Shown piece by piece: positions 1 through 10,243 of a stretch of 46,739 bases of DNA. Position 1 is the first letter of the stretch; every line of letters starts with the position of its first letter. Source of the stretch: Stramenopiles sp. TOSAG23-2 (lineage: Eukaryota > Sar); the NCBI GenBank assembly GCA_900128395.1, contig LT649279.1, forward strand, positions 1-46,739, written 5' to 3'. The position numbers were made by a program, and so were the translations under genes. The notes under the pieces are model-generated. The model was not told where the DNA came from. It worked only from the letters and a program-made list of their open reading frames with translations, and did no database searches.

Positions 1-453
1 AGTATTGAGCATATTACTTAACACGAGAAGTGTAAAATTATTTATGAACTTAAGATTTTAACCATCATTTATTACTAACCATCTCTAATACGAATTATAT
101 ACTCGTATACTCGTATCATATTTGAGATATGATATGATAGTAGATATATTAATATTGGCTCCAAGCGCTGTATTCCCAAGCTGGCAAGGAGAGTATGATA
201 TGATATGGGAATTGTTAATTGGGTAGAAATATGAAAAATTTAAAATACGCGCAGTACGTGTACATTTATTTTAAAAATATGATAAGAGAATATTAACAAT
301 TATTATTTTATATAAAAATTAATATATTTTCAATTGGTACAATTTACGGTTTTCGGTTGAAATTATAATACGTCGCTCGTACATCATATATATTCGTACA
401 TTTACGAAGTCTACCTCGTAATAATAAATTTTCGTATTTCGTATATACAATTT
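1..453. repeat. Left-edge spacer with two pieces of a dispersed repeat
   Basis: This is AT-rich sequence 3' of the trehalose-phosphate synthase-like gene. Bases 1-65 (beginning agtattgagcatattactta) recur at 29701-29767 and, inverted, at 41560-41621. Bases 152-272 hold a second, more diverged module: aatattggct, a tattc...gagag...ggaatt core and aaaatacgcgc...gtacattta, in the same order as the inverted copy at 41675-41805. The order of the two modules differs from that in the 29.5 kb copy, so they probably come from two adjacent element copies. No coding potential is seen. Copies were matched by eye. Confidence 0.6.
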
Positions 454-3400
454 TTATCTTGTGCTTGCACAAAATCCATCTAAAATATCTACAATGATTT
501 CTCTTTTATCCACATAATATTGCGCTTTGCTTACTCCTTTAGGACTTATGCAGGTAAATGCATTGCGTAAATTACCATCACGATATCGTGATAAAATGGA
601 ATTGAATAACCCAATATCATAACGATGACTAGCAACACAAAATGTAAAGTCAAATAAACTTGAAGTGGATTGATTAATTGGTGATAAATTCGATTTTGTA
701 TTATTAGATATATTTACTTGCTCGGTTCGATTTAAATCCATTATCCGATCTAATATTCTAGCTAATGCCGTTGCACCGTTGCAACCAATTGGTCGTATAA
801 CAATTGCTCGTGCAATTGATGAAAAAATGGTTTCGATTGGCTTTAACGTTAACATTGAATCAAGTAAAGTATAAAGCTCTTTAGCTTGCGCTTGTCCAAT
901 GTCAATATCTGCATGGTGATAATGCCATACAATGCAACTTTCCAAAGATACATCGATATATGCACCAGGTGTACGCTCAGCATAATGATGCAACACTTCC
1001 ATAACTTCAGTTTTCCAACTCAAATTTGTGTCCCAATTTCCAGCTGTTGGATGCCACGTTGATTTAATTCTTCCTGTTGAAAAAGGGCTGTTGCTATAAC
1101 AATTATCGTTGTTGTTGCTTTCATTATGCATTTTAAATGCATACCCGTACTCCATGATCAATCCCAATCGTGGTATACCAGAAAACCAGGTTTCCATATT
1201 GACTTTATTGATTCCACCCATAACATAAACAACATTATTTGCATTATTACAAAGTTGTCTCAATATACTCAATGTTTTCGAAGTTGGAGGTGCTACTTGT
1301 GGAAAGGCTGAGAAATCTGGAGACAGGACGCCTTGGTATGAAAAGACAAACAACCGCTTAATGGAAGACGTATATGTTGCTTGTAAATCATGGTATTTTG
1401 GTAGACGTAATGATTTATTTTCTAATTTTACCAAGTTCATCTTGTTCGATTCCTTGACTAGTTGTGATGCCCAATTTTGAGCGTTATATGTACGAACGTA
1501 TTTCAACAGTTTTAATAAACGCAATTGTCTATTTTCAACAGTCATCACTAACGCCCGCTTTATTGCTTCTGCAACTGCATCGACATCATAAGGATTAATT
1601 GTTATAGCACCTTTTAATGAAGTGGCGCAACTTAAAAATTCGCTATACAAAAGTACACCAGGATTTGATTCATCTTGCGCCGCAACAAATTCAAGACCAG
1701 TGACATCAATACCACCTTTTAACGTAGTAATAATTCCAACATCAGCAATGTGGTATAAAACTAATAGATCATGAAAATCAACATTTCTTATTAAACGTAT
1801 AGGCACGTAATCAACTGCACCATACATACCATTAACAGAAGAAACAAGCTTACTTATTTGTTTCGATAAAAACTTTAATGTATCTGTAGCATATCGATGC
1901 TTGCCTGTTATACCTGGTACCATCCATCCATATACAACTTGAACTAAAACAATCTGCTTTTTTTTCCATGCAGATGGATTTTCTTTTAAGTACATTGCAA
2001 ATGCACTTATCTTTTGCATAATACCAGAAACACGACTTAGTTTATCATATGCAACAATTACTTTTTTACCAAAAAATTGTTTTGTCATACTTTTATGCTT
2101 CAATCTCATTTTCCCCGCATTTTTTGATTCTGCAAGAGCAATCTCTTTTTCTTCCATACTATCACTACTACTAACAATGCTATTGGTATCAATACTATCG
2201 CTAGTATCCAGATAATCATCCGCATTATTATTATTATTATTATTGTCCCTCTCATTATGTCCAATTGTATTATTGATAGCATCATTATGAAATGGTTTAA
2301 CCAATGTTGATGGTGGTGGATCAAGATTGACAGTATAATTTTCAGGAATTATACCAGGTGGTGCTACAATCAATTTAATAAGACGTCCTTCAAATTCAAC
2401 AACACTTGGCGAAGCTTCTAGACCTAATAAACGCTCACAAACACTTATAAAATTTTGTATAAAATGAAAATGATCAAACATAATAATATCAGCCCCTAAA
2501 CAGCCCTCTAACAACTCTTGGCGTTGTGCAAATACACTAAAGACATCAAACGATGGAAATGGGCTTCGCATAATAAAAATAACATTGGCATTTTCAAATC
2601 GCTTTCGTATCAATCTTGGCAATAACATAAGCCCAATATCATTCACAATTATATATTTATCTGCGTTGTCATAAATTTCTGTTAATCGATTTAAATATAT
2701 TTTTTGTACTTCTTCAAACATAGTCATTCGTAATTTTAATGTAGCTAAAAATATAGATACGCTGTTTCCATATGATATAGATGAGGCATGTGCACCAACA
2801 TTAGTTGTGCTATTAAGACGATGGTGATTTGGCATGCCAATGGTAAATGATGAATCACTACGGAGGCGTTGATGTTGATCCTGATCACGACTTAATTGAA
2901 ATCCCAAAGGTGACCTTTGTTGGATGAATGATGATGGTGATGTTGGTGTGGTAAAAGTCAACGAAGAAGGTGATCGCGGGACGAAGAGTGGTGAATATTG
3001 GGAAGAGTTTGGTAACGACAATGGATTAAAGTTTTTATTATTGATGCTATTTATTCTGGAAGTGATTGTGGTTGAAGCAAACGAGGATAAGCGTTCCGTT
3101 GCCGGATTTGATGTACTTTCAGTGTCTAACATGCTAAAAAAAATTGGAAACAAGACTTCATCACAAAATTCCATGTAACCCTGCGCTGTTGAGACTTTCA
3201 AAAATATTGGTTTACATTTGTATTCATCTATTAATTTTTTTTCTATCCCATTTTTTGCGTATGACGTTACACCAGCACAACCTGGCCAAGATAAACATTG
3301 TATATTCGCACCTAACTTCAACAAAGTATCTAATGCTGGTCGTAAAGCATCAATAGATTTACGATATACATAACCGGTTCCTTCTTCGTTTAAAAATACA

Positions 3401-3597
3401 GAGACGGGCGTACTATTACCACATACAATTGCGTTGAATCCATCAAAAATTTTGTTACTATTATTAGGTTCATTGTTACTATTATTAGTAAAACGTACTC
3501 TATCTAATTTTTTATGTAATTTTAATAGTTCGCTTAACAAACTGTCTTCTTCCTCTTCCAATGCTTCATTATATTGTTCCTCATCATCATAATCCAT
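454..3597 (-). CDS. Trehalose-6-phosphate synthase/phosphatase-like protein, probably catalytically dead
   Basis: This 1047-residue protein has the layout of the two-domain enzyme that makes trehalose from UDP-glucose and glucose-6-phosphate: an acidic N-terminus, a GT20 synthase domain (about residues 45-715) broken by an Asn-rich low-complexity insert (about 440-495), and a HAD phosphatase domain (about 745-1045). The fold is recognisable from stretches such as LMLLPRLIRKRF, GLEFVAAQ and NPYDVDAVAEAI. Catalytic motifs are altered. HDYH is N319-D-I-G322. The Arg and Lys of the DRLDYxKG motif are K519 and S524. RDGMNL is KGGIDV. In the phosphatase, DYDGTL is SYQGVL (753-758), so both Asp are lost, and GDDxSDED is ASHRYDIG. 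A regulatory or scaffold role, as for plant class II TPS proteins, is my inference. It is divergent from the IleRS gene across a 507-nt spacer and ends in TAA. Confidence 0.85.
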   Translation of the reverse strand: MDYDDEEQYNEALEEEEDSLLSELLKLHKKLDRVRFTNNSNNEPNNSNKIFDGFNAIVCGNSTPVSVFLNEEGTGYVYRKSIDALRPALDTLLKLGANIQCLSWPGCAGVTSYAKNGIEKKLIDEYKCKPIFLKVSTAQGYMEFCDEVLFPIFFSMLDTESTSNPATERLSSFASTTITSRINSINNKNFNPLSLPNSSQYSPLFVPRSPSSLTFTTPTSPSSFIQQRSPLGFQLSRDQDQHQRLRSDSSFTIGMPNHHRLNSTTNVGAHASSISYGNSVSIFLATLKLRMTMFEEVQKIYLNRLTEIYDNADKYIIVNDIGLMLLPRLIRKRFENANVIFIMRSPFPSFDVFSVFAQRQELLEGCLGADIIMFDHFHFIQNFISVCERLLGLEASPSVVEFEGRLIKLIVAPPGIIPENYTVNLDPPPSTLVKPFHNDAINNTIGHNERDNNNNNNNADDYLDTSDSIDTNSIVSSSDSMEEKEIALAESKNAGKMRLKHKSMTKQFFGKKVIVAYDKLSRVSGIMQKISAFAMYLKENPSAWKKKQIVLVQVVYGWMVPGITGKHRYATDTLKFLSKQISKLVSSVNGMYGAVDYVPIRLIRNVDFHDLLVLYHIADVGIITTLKGGIDVTGLEFVAAQDESNPGVLLYSEFLSCATSLKGAITINPYDVDAVAEAIKRALVMTVENRQLRLLKLLKYVRTYNAQNWASQLVKESNKMNLVKLENKSLRLPKYHDLQATYTSSIKRLFVFSYQGVLSPDFSAFPQVAPPTSKTLSILRQLCNNANNVVYVMGGINKVNMETWFSGIPRLGLIMEYGYAFKMHNESNNNDNCYSNSPFSTGRIKSTWHPTAGNWDTNLSWKTEVMEVLHHYAERTPGAYIDVSLESCIVWHYHHADIDIGQAQAKELYTLLDSMLTLKPIETIFSSIARAIVIRPIGCNGATALARILDRIMDLNRTEQVNISNNTKSNLSPINQSTSSLFDFTFCVASHRYDIGLFNSILSRYRDGNLRNAFTCISPKGVSKAQYYVDKREIIVDILDGFCASTR

Positions 3598-4104
3598 ACT
3601 GATTCTAACGATTATGTTATAAATTGATATACAAATATACCAACATTTGTATTGATATGTGTTGTATAAAATATTTATTTTTATTATACAGTATCCATTT
3701 GTTTGTTGGTTTGGGTGCTTTTAATGATATATTATTAAGGATTTATTATATCCGATTCTTTATATAATTAAATTATATAGTATGATCGATTATATGATCC
3801 ATTATTATATCTACCTTAATTGAAAATATGCACACCACATCATTATTATTATAAAAAAACAAAATAAAAAAAAAGGCTATTTATTATTATTATTATATAG
3901 GATGTGTATGTATTGAATGTATATACATACAACAAGAAGAATTATTCGAATTGAATATTATCATATATATATATATATATATATATTTTAACATATTTGA
4001 TGTAATATACAATACAAAACATTACATGATATAGAAATCAAAGATATTGGTTGTTTATGTATATACCTAGATATATACATATTATTTAATATTATTAACA
4101 AAAC
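3598..4104. promoter_or_regulatory. Divergent spacer between TPS-like and IleRS genes
   Basis: This 507-nt AT-rich spacer separates two 5' ends and so must hold both promoters. It contains a (TA)n run at about 3965-3985 and A-runs around 3855-3873. No specific factor site is recognisable. Confidence 0.4.
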
Positions 4105-7100
4105 ATGTTAAATCATATTGGTAGGATAAGGAAGAATTATGTGAAATTTATTTTATTATCTACCACGAAAAACAATGTAAAACATAAAAGTACATCAACG
4201 ACAAAAAAATCTAAAAATATTTTACGGCATACTTTAAACTTACCAAAAACAAATTTACCAATGAAAGCAAATGCAGCGAAAAGAGAGCCTTATATGGTTG
4301 ATAGAACAACTACGAACTTGTACAAATGGCAGCAAGAGATGAAACGAGATTATGAAAATGATTATGTTTTGCATGATGGGCCACCATATGCAAATGGTTC
4401 GTTACATATGGGACATTTATTAAATAAAACTTTAAAAGATATTGGAAATAGGTATCAATTATTGAATGGTAAACGAATTGATTATATACCTGGTTGGGAT
4501 TGCCATGGTCTACCGATTGAATTAAAAGCATTACAGAACCTATCTCAAGACGAGAGGGAAAAGTTATCGCCTGGTGAAATACGAGAGTTGGCTCGCGAAG
4601 TAGCAATAGAAGCGATTGAGGGACAGCGTAATGATTTTAAAAGATGGGGTGTTATGGCGGATTGGCGAGATGTACAGGATAATAATTATACAACTATGAA
4701 CAAAGAATATGAATTTGCACAGCTTGAAATTTTGCAAGAAATGATTTTAAATGGTATTGTTTATCGTGGTTTAAAACCGGTTTATTGGTCTCCATCATCA
4801 CAAACTGCATTAGCGGAAGCTGAGTTAGAATATAAAGATCATTTAAGTCAATCGGTCTATGTAAAATTTAAATTCAAAGATTTTGGAAATGGAAATTTAA
4901 ATGATTTATTTGTAAAACATATTAGTAATAACAACAACGAAGACGTATATGCACTTATTTGGACCACAACGCCATGGACAATACCTGCAAATATGGGTTT
5001 ATGTGTTCATCCAAATGTGGAATATAGCATTGTACGCATTTTAACAAACAATGATAATAGCGAGGGATCATATCTTATAATAGTTGCTACTGAATTATTA
5101 GATCAGATTGATAATTTAATGGCTGAAACAACTTCCATTGAACGACTTGGTAATGGTGACTATAATATCCTTTTTAAAGTAAATGGTGACGATTTTAACA
5201 ATGGTGCTGCATGTTACCATCCAATGAATAAATCGCGTATATCTCCATTTTTGTTAGGTCAACATGTAACAACTGATGCTGGAACTGGTATTGTTCATAC
5301 AGCACCTGGACATGGACACGATGATTATATAGTATGGAAGCAAAAAGAAGAAGAAGAAGATAATGATATATCATCAAACAATAGCAATGATATTGCCTGC
5401 CCAGTCGATGATTATGGTAAATATACGGAGGATATAAATAAATTGATTGATTGTTCTGGTACGAATGCAGTAAATTTTATTGGAATGTCGGTTTTAAGTG
5501 ATGGCAATGATGCTGTTATCGATTGTTTGAAAGATACTAATATGTTGTATCATAAAAGCAATTATATACACCGTTATCCACACGATTGGAGGACAAAAGG
5601 TCCAGTAATTACAAGGGCAACGAAACAGTGGTTCGCAAATGTTGGGAAATTGCATAATGATGCTACAAGGGCACTTCAAGATGTTAAGATGATACCTCCA
5701 GTAAGTTCTACGCGTTTAGAAAATATGGTAACTGGCCGAAAAGAGTGGTGTATATCTAGGCAAAGACATTGGGGTGTGCCAATACCGGTATTTTATAATG
5801 TACATGATGGAACTGTTTTAGCGACAGAAGAATCTTTATCGCATGTTGGAAATTTAATAAGGGAACATGGGACTGATTGTTGGTGGACGATGTCCATGGA
5901 AGATTTATTACCACCAACAATTGTAAATTCAAATAAAAGTAATGATTATATTAAATGTACGGATACATTAGATGTGTGGTTTGACAGTGGTTCTTCATGG
6001 GCATCTGTTCTAAAGCAAAAAGGCTTAAAAGTACCTGCTGATCTATATCTAGAAGGTTCAGATCAACATCGTGGATGGTTCCAATCATCACTATTAACAT
6101 CATTAGCAGTTGGTAATGGCTTTGCACCATATAAAAATTTGTTAACACACGGTTTTGTATTGGATGAACATGAACGGAAAATGAGCAAATCATTAGGCAA
6201 CATTTTGGAACCATCGATGGTAATAAATGGTGGCAGGACAAAACCAAGAGAAATAATTGAAGAACCTACGGTTGTTGCTGATGCAGCTGCTGAAGGCAAC
6301 GATGGGGATAATGCGAAAAAGAAAAAAAAGAAAAAGCAAAAGAGAATAAAAGTGAAAGCTGTAAATTGGCCTGCATATGGGGTAGATGTTCTCCGAATGT
6401 GGGTAGCTTCAACAGATTTCACACATGATGTTGTTATTGGCCCAACAAATGTAAAAAAGGTTTCTGAAGCATTACGTAAAATACGTAATACTGCTCGTTT
6501 CATATTAGGTAATTTAGATTCTAGTAAGGAAAATGCGGTAGATTTTTCCAATGAAAATAAAATCAACGTTGATGTAGATAGTTTATCACCATTGGATAGT
6601 TTAATGATTTACCGTTTGGAAACATTTATACAGGAAACTGCCATTGCATATGAAAATTTTAATTATAGAAAAGTCTTTGATTTAGTTCAACAAATGATAT
6701 CTAATGATCTATCTGCGTTTTATATGGATGTATCAAAAGATCGTCTGTACTGTGATGACAAAAATGATTTAAAACGTAAACAATGCCAAGATGTATTGGT
6801 ATACACGTTAAAGGCATTATTAGCTGTCGTTGCACCTATCGCACCATTTACTTGTGAAGACATATATCAATATTATATCATCGATAACAATAAAAATGAA
6901 AAAAGTGATAATCAAAAGATGGAATATGTAGATAAAGATACCGGTAAAGGGACTGGTGTTTATGATGTAAATTCAGTTTTTCAAAATTTACAATGGCCAT
7001 CGCTTTCAAATACATCATCATCAGATAGAAAATCGAACATTTTAAATGGGTGGAAAATTATTAGTGCAACCCGTGATGCAACCAAGCGTCAAATTGAAAA

Positions 7101-7521
7101 TATACGTAAAGAAGATATTATAGAGCTTGGAGATGATTTAGAAGCAAAGGTTCATATTAGTATTATTTCATCGAAAAATGAAAATGTTGCTTCAAACGCA
7201 TTTTTGTTATTTAATAATGATTTAGAAGACATATTTGGCACGTCTCAAGTTACAGTAGAATATAAAAATATTGCTAACATGTCTGATGCAGCAGAGAGTA
7301 ATTCAACAGCGTATTCAGAGGTTGTAAATATATCCAATGAGGTTAATATTGTAGTTGTTGTTGATCAAGCAGATGGTGACAAATGTTTGCGTTGCTGGAA
7401 ATATTCCCCTAGTGTTGAAGAAGTTGATCTTGAACAAGTTATTATTTCAGATGATTCAGATGATAATGACAGTATGGTACCTTTGTGCCCAAGATGCAAA
7501 GAGATTGTTTGCGGTTGTTGA
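4105..7521 (+). CDS. IARS2: Isoleucyl-tRNA synthetase, bacterial/organelle type
   Basis: This class I synthetase charges tRNA-Ile; the bacterial-type form points to the mitochondrion. Its 1138 residues begin with a basic, Ser/Thr-rich, acid-poor leader (about 1-65) typical of a targeting peptide. HIGH is H101-M-G-H104. The CP1 editing domain shows the Thr-rich WTTTPWTIPAN segment and GTGIVHTAPGHGHDD. KMSKS is K692-S696. An anticodon-binding helical region follows, then a C-terminal zinc site with C1094, C1097, C1128 and C1131, as in bacterial IleRS. Oddities are an insert of about 45 residues with a poly-Lys core directly after KMSKS, acidic or Asn-rich inserts in CP1, and an acidic loop inside the zinc module. 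The start follows an aacaaaacATG context and the stop is TGA. Only about 100 nt separate it from the convergent gene downstream. Confidence 0.95.
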   Translation: MLNHIGRIRKNYVKFILLSTTKNNVKHKSTSTTKKSKNILRHTLNLPKTNLPMKANAAKREPYMVDRTTTNLYKWQQEMKRDYENDYVLHDGPPYANGSLHMGHLLNKTLKDIGNRYQLLNGKRIDYIPGWDCHGLPIELKALQNLSQDEREKLSPGEIRELAREVAIEAIEGQRNDFKRWGVMADWRDVQDNNYTTMNKEYEFAQLEILQEMILNGIVYRGLKPVYWSPSSQTALAEAELEYKDHLSQSVYVKFKFKDFGNGNLNDLFVKHISNNNNEDVYALIWTTTPWTIPANMGLCVHPNVEYSIVRILTNNDNSEGSYLIIVATELLDQIDNLMAETTSIERLGNGDYNILFKVNGDDFNNGAACYHPMNKSRISPFLLGQHVTTDAGTGIVHTAPGHGHDDYIVWKQKEEEEDNDISSNNSNDIACPVDDYGKYTEDINKLIDCSGTNAVNFIGMSVLSDGNDAVIDCLKDTNMLYHKSNYIHRYPHDWRTKGPVITRATKQWFANVGKLHNDATRALQDVKMIPPVSSTRLENMVTGRKEWCISRQRHWGVPIPVFYNVHDGTVLATEESLSHVGNLIREHGTDCWWTMSMEDLLPPTIVNSNKSNDYIKCTDTLDVWFDSGSSWASVLKQKGLKVPADLYLEGSDQHRGWFQSSLLTSLAVGNGFAPYKNLLTHGFVLDEHERKMSKSLGNILEPSMVINGGRTKPREIIEEPTVVADAAAEGNDGDNAKKKKKKKQKRIKVKAVNWPAYGVDVLRMWVASTDFTHDVVIGPTNVKKVSEALRKIRNTARFILGNLDSSKENAVDFSNENKINVDVDSLSPLDSLMIYRLETFIQETAIAYENFNYRKVFDLVQQMISNDLSAFYMDVSKDRLYCDDKNDLKRKQCQDVLVYTLKALLAVVAPIAPFTCEDIYQYYIIDNNKNEKSDNQKMEYVDKDTGKGTGVYDVNSVFQNLQWPSLSNTSSSDRKSNILNGWKIISATRDATKRQIENIRKEDIIELGDDLEAKVHISIISSKNENVASNAFLLFNNDLEDIFGTSQVTVEYKNIANMSDAAESNSTAYSEVVNISNEVNIVVVVDQADGDKCLRCWKYSPSVEEVDLEQVIISDDSDDNDSMVPLCPRCKEIVCGC

Positions 7522-7623
7522 AAAAAACGGAAAAGGAAGTTTGTGTGGGGTTGTAAAAAAATGCGCATAAATATTATATATATATATGATACTCTTATAT
7601 TTGAGAAAGCAAGATAAAAACTT

Positions 7624-8825
7624 CTACAACTTGGACTCTGTCAATCTCATTTCACCAGGCTTATTCTGATCTGGGCCTACCCATCTATTTACACGACTAA
7701 ACTTCTCAGTATAACCATATACACCCCAAACCTTATACCCCATTCTTTGTTTTAACTTGTTGTTACATTGATGAAAGACATCTTCTCGCAATCCTACATG
7801 AATATTTTCTTGTTGTCTCATATTCGGTGTATGACAATATTGAAATATCAACGGTCTTTCTCCATCCTTTCTGACATTAGCACCAGCTGCATGCCAAAGA
7901 CGCCCATCGAAGATAACAATTGTACCAGCTTCACTGTGGAGCGTATGAATGAGTGACGTGTTAGAGAATATCCTTTTTTAGGTTTAGGGGAAAAATGGAA
8001 TTTTACTTACCAATTAAAATTTACAGTCGGAAAAAGTTTTGTAAATTCTGAACTAAGAGGAGGGTAAATACCAGTAAGGTGGCTGCCTGGAACAACATGA
8101 GTTCCACCATTTGTTTTATCAACATCACATAGACAATAAACGACTTGGCAATATATCGGTGGTGGAATCATATCTGGTAAAGGAGTATCTCTTAAAGATG
8201 ATATTAGTGAATGTAATGTAAAAGGTTCAGATGGCCATCTTGAAAATAGTTCTGGTGCGTAGGCGTCTGCGCCACCATATCCTTTAGGAGTTTTCCCATT
8301 ATTCTTCATTACTGCTTCGCGACTGCTATAACGTATTGTATTTCCTGCCTGATCGCAATGCAGAGCTTGAGGAATGTTGCCAGGCCTTACAACATTTGCC
8401 CATAATGATCCTAACATCCACTTAGGATGTAATAATTTATCAACTAATAAAGATGGGGTTTCAAGGGTTACAAGTGAACGAAAACATTCTCCCTTGTTGA
8501 CTAACATGAAGACTTTTTGGTTCGGCTGGTCTTCTTCCTTTTGTATTTTAAAAGTATCGTGAACTTTATCTCCAGTATATTCTAAACCATCCTTTGTTGC
8601 TATACCTGCTTCAAGTTCCGCTTCCATTTGCTCTTTCAATCGTATTCTCAACTTTTTGAGGTGTGTTGATGATAATCCATTTTTTATATAACAATATCCA
8701 TATCTATATAAATCATTCTCCAGCTGTGTTAAATCTTCCGTAGGTTTTGGCAATTCATCTATATTTACATTTAATGGAGGAGGCAATAATTTTGCCAATT
8801 CTGGCGTCAACGGTGTTGTTTTCAT
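7624..8825 (-). CDS. Peroxisomal phytanoyl-CoA dioxygenase family protein (two exons)
   Basis: This is an Fe(II)/2-oxoglutarate oxygenase of the PhyH family. Exon 1 is 8825-8011 and exon 2 is 7933-7624, giving 374 residues. The join is in frame and reads NFN-C-EAGTIVIFDGRLWH across the splice, restoring the expected strand between the metal ligands. Iron ligands are the H-C-D triad in ALHCDQAG and the distal His of DGRLWHAAGAN. The protein ends in Ser-Lys-Leu, a canonical PTS1 peroxisomal signal, which fits alpha-oxidation of a branched acyl-CoA, but the substrate is not shown. PhyH relatives act on many small molecules. It is divergent from the secreted-protein gene at 9035 with 209 nt between starts. 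Confidence 0.88.
7934..8010 (-). other. Spliceosomal intron, 77 nt
   Basis: On the minus strand the donor is GTAAGT, directly after exon sequence ttttaattg, and the acceptor is ctccacAG before tgaagctgg. Removing 77 nt joins two parts of the dioxygenase domain in frame; without removal the reading frame stops two codons past the donor. Confidence 0.88.
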
Positions 8826-9034
8826 TGTATTTTAATTAAACTGGCGTCAGTTATGCATATATATATGTATATATATATAAACTGGTGTTGTCAGTTATGT
8901 ACAAATGTAAAATATATTTATTATTAATAAAATAGATGACACGTCTGTATTTTGTTTATTATCAAACGTCCATATGTTACCAATACTCATCGTCAAAAAA
9001 ATTAATCGAGTGAATTTCCTTTTCATTCTACAAT

Positions 9035-10243
9035 ATGGTTAAATATATTAGTACCATTAGGTCTATGTTTACTATTATTTTTATAATTGTTACTGTAATA
9101 ATGTCTTCTTTCAATAATTACTATTTATGTGTTGCTCAACATGCACCTCCAATACCGGTAAATGTACCTTCAATACAAAGATTGAATCAAGATCATACTT
9201 TACCGACAAAGAAAAGACAGATAGAAGACCATATAACGTTAACAACAAAGCGTAAACCATGGCGAGGCCCGTCAAAATTATCCACTTTAAAATTAAAAGG
9301 TTATAAACATAAGATAGAAGAAGTTTTACCAACACGTTTAAAACTATTAAATACAACCGAACGTGTTAAATTTAATAATGACTTAGCAAAACAACAGGAC
9401 TTTTTGCGAAATATCGCCAACGGAAACGATGTTGCCCCTCCCCTCCAAGCACAGCAACAACAACGCAATAATATACAAAGTGGTACAACGATAGAGACCT
9501 CCCCAAGCACTATTAAAGAATTAGCAGGTGAAGCACTAAATGCTATTACAAATTTGCGACAAACTGGTCAATTGCGTTGGTCAACAAAGGAAAAAGATGT
9601 TTTAAACCAAGTTGCTAATGGGCAATTTCGATTGCCAGTAAATATCCATGGCAAAGCACAAACATCAAAATATGAAAATAAAATTATTCCATTATATTCT
9701 AAAAAACCAACCCAAACTATGGATTCATTATTACAGCAATCAAAGCCATCGCATCATGGACGTTTAGCCAATAACAAAATTGATAAATTAAAAATGGAAG
9801 GAGATTGGAAAAAATTTATAAAAAATAAAAAAAATTTAATACCACCTTTAGAAGGTGTGAAAAAACATCTTCGATCGCAATCAACATTGTCACCACATCA
9901 TCGACAAAACTTACAATCATTTGAACAACATCAACAGCAAATGCATTCAAGGCAACAGCAATTTAACAATCAAGGGCAATATGGCGTAAAAGGAGTTGAT
10001 ATAGATAGTTTTGATCCGTTTGAGCATGACACTGAAACGAATGAACAAGGACGAAAGAAGGCACCGATATTGAGAGAGCCACCAAGTCATTCTTTAGGTG
10101 TCATTGCAGGTGGGCCGAGAGTTGGTATAGCTGGTAATGGTGGTGATAGTGGTAGTATATCAGCTCAAATTTTACAAAGTGCACCACAATATCAGTATAC
10201 AAAATTAGATAAATCTGCATGGCCAGCTGGTGGAAATAGTTAA
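9035..10243 (+). CDS. Secreted Gln-rich protein of unknown function
   Basis: I do not recognise this 402-residue protein. It starts with a hydrophobic segment (about residues 7-33, rich in Ile, Val and Phe) that looks like a signal peptide or signal anchor. The rest is basic and low in Cys, with Gln/His-rich tracts (about 140-150 and 290-325) and a Gly-rich stretch near 350-375. That suggests a secreted or cell-surface protein with much disordered sequence. It shares a 209-nt divergent spacer with the PhyH gene. Its last 39 nt overlap the 3' end of the opposite-strand App1-like gene. Confidence 0.7.
   Translation: MVKYISTIRSMFTIIFIIVTVIMSSFNNYYLCVAQHAPPIPVNVPSIQRLNQDHTLPTKKRQIEDHITLTTKRKPWRGPSKLSTLKLKGYKHKIEEVLPTRLKLLNTTERVKFNNDLAKQQDFLRNIANGNDVAPPLQAQQQQRNNIQSGTTIETSPSTIKELAGEALNAITNLRQTGQLRWSTKEKDVLNQVANGQFRLPVNIHGKAQTSKYENKIIPLYSKKPTQTMDSLLQQSKPSHHGRLANNKIDKLKMEGDWKKFIKNKKNLIPPLEGVKKHLRSQSTLSPHHRQNLQSFEQHQQQMHSRQQQFNNQGQYGVKGVDIDSFDPFEHDTETNEQGRKKAPILREPPSHSLGVIAGGPRVGIAGNGGDSGSISAQILQSAPQYQYTKLDKSAWPAGGNS

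Noticed and set aside
1439-1465. Possible tRNA T-loop (gttcgattcc)
   Set aside because: It is inside the conserved TPS-like coding sequence and no acceptor or anticodon stem surrounds it.
3960-3990. (TA)n runs as specific promoter elements
   Set aside because: Such runs are scattered through most spacers, including those between 3' ends, so they carry no specificity.
6063-6566. 167-codon minus-strand frame
   Set aside because: It is antisense inside the IleRS catalytic core; its poly-Phe is the complement of the Lys insert.
7960-8010. Premature stop making the PhyH gene a pseudogene
   Set aside because: A canonical GT-AG intron of 77 nt restores the frame and the missing iron-ligand segment.
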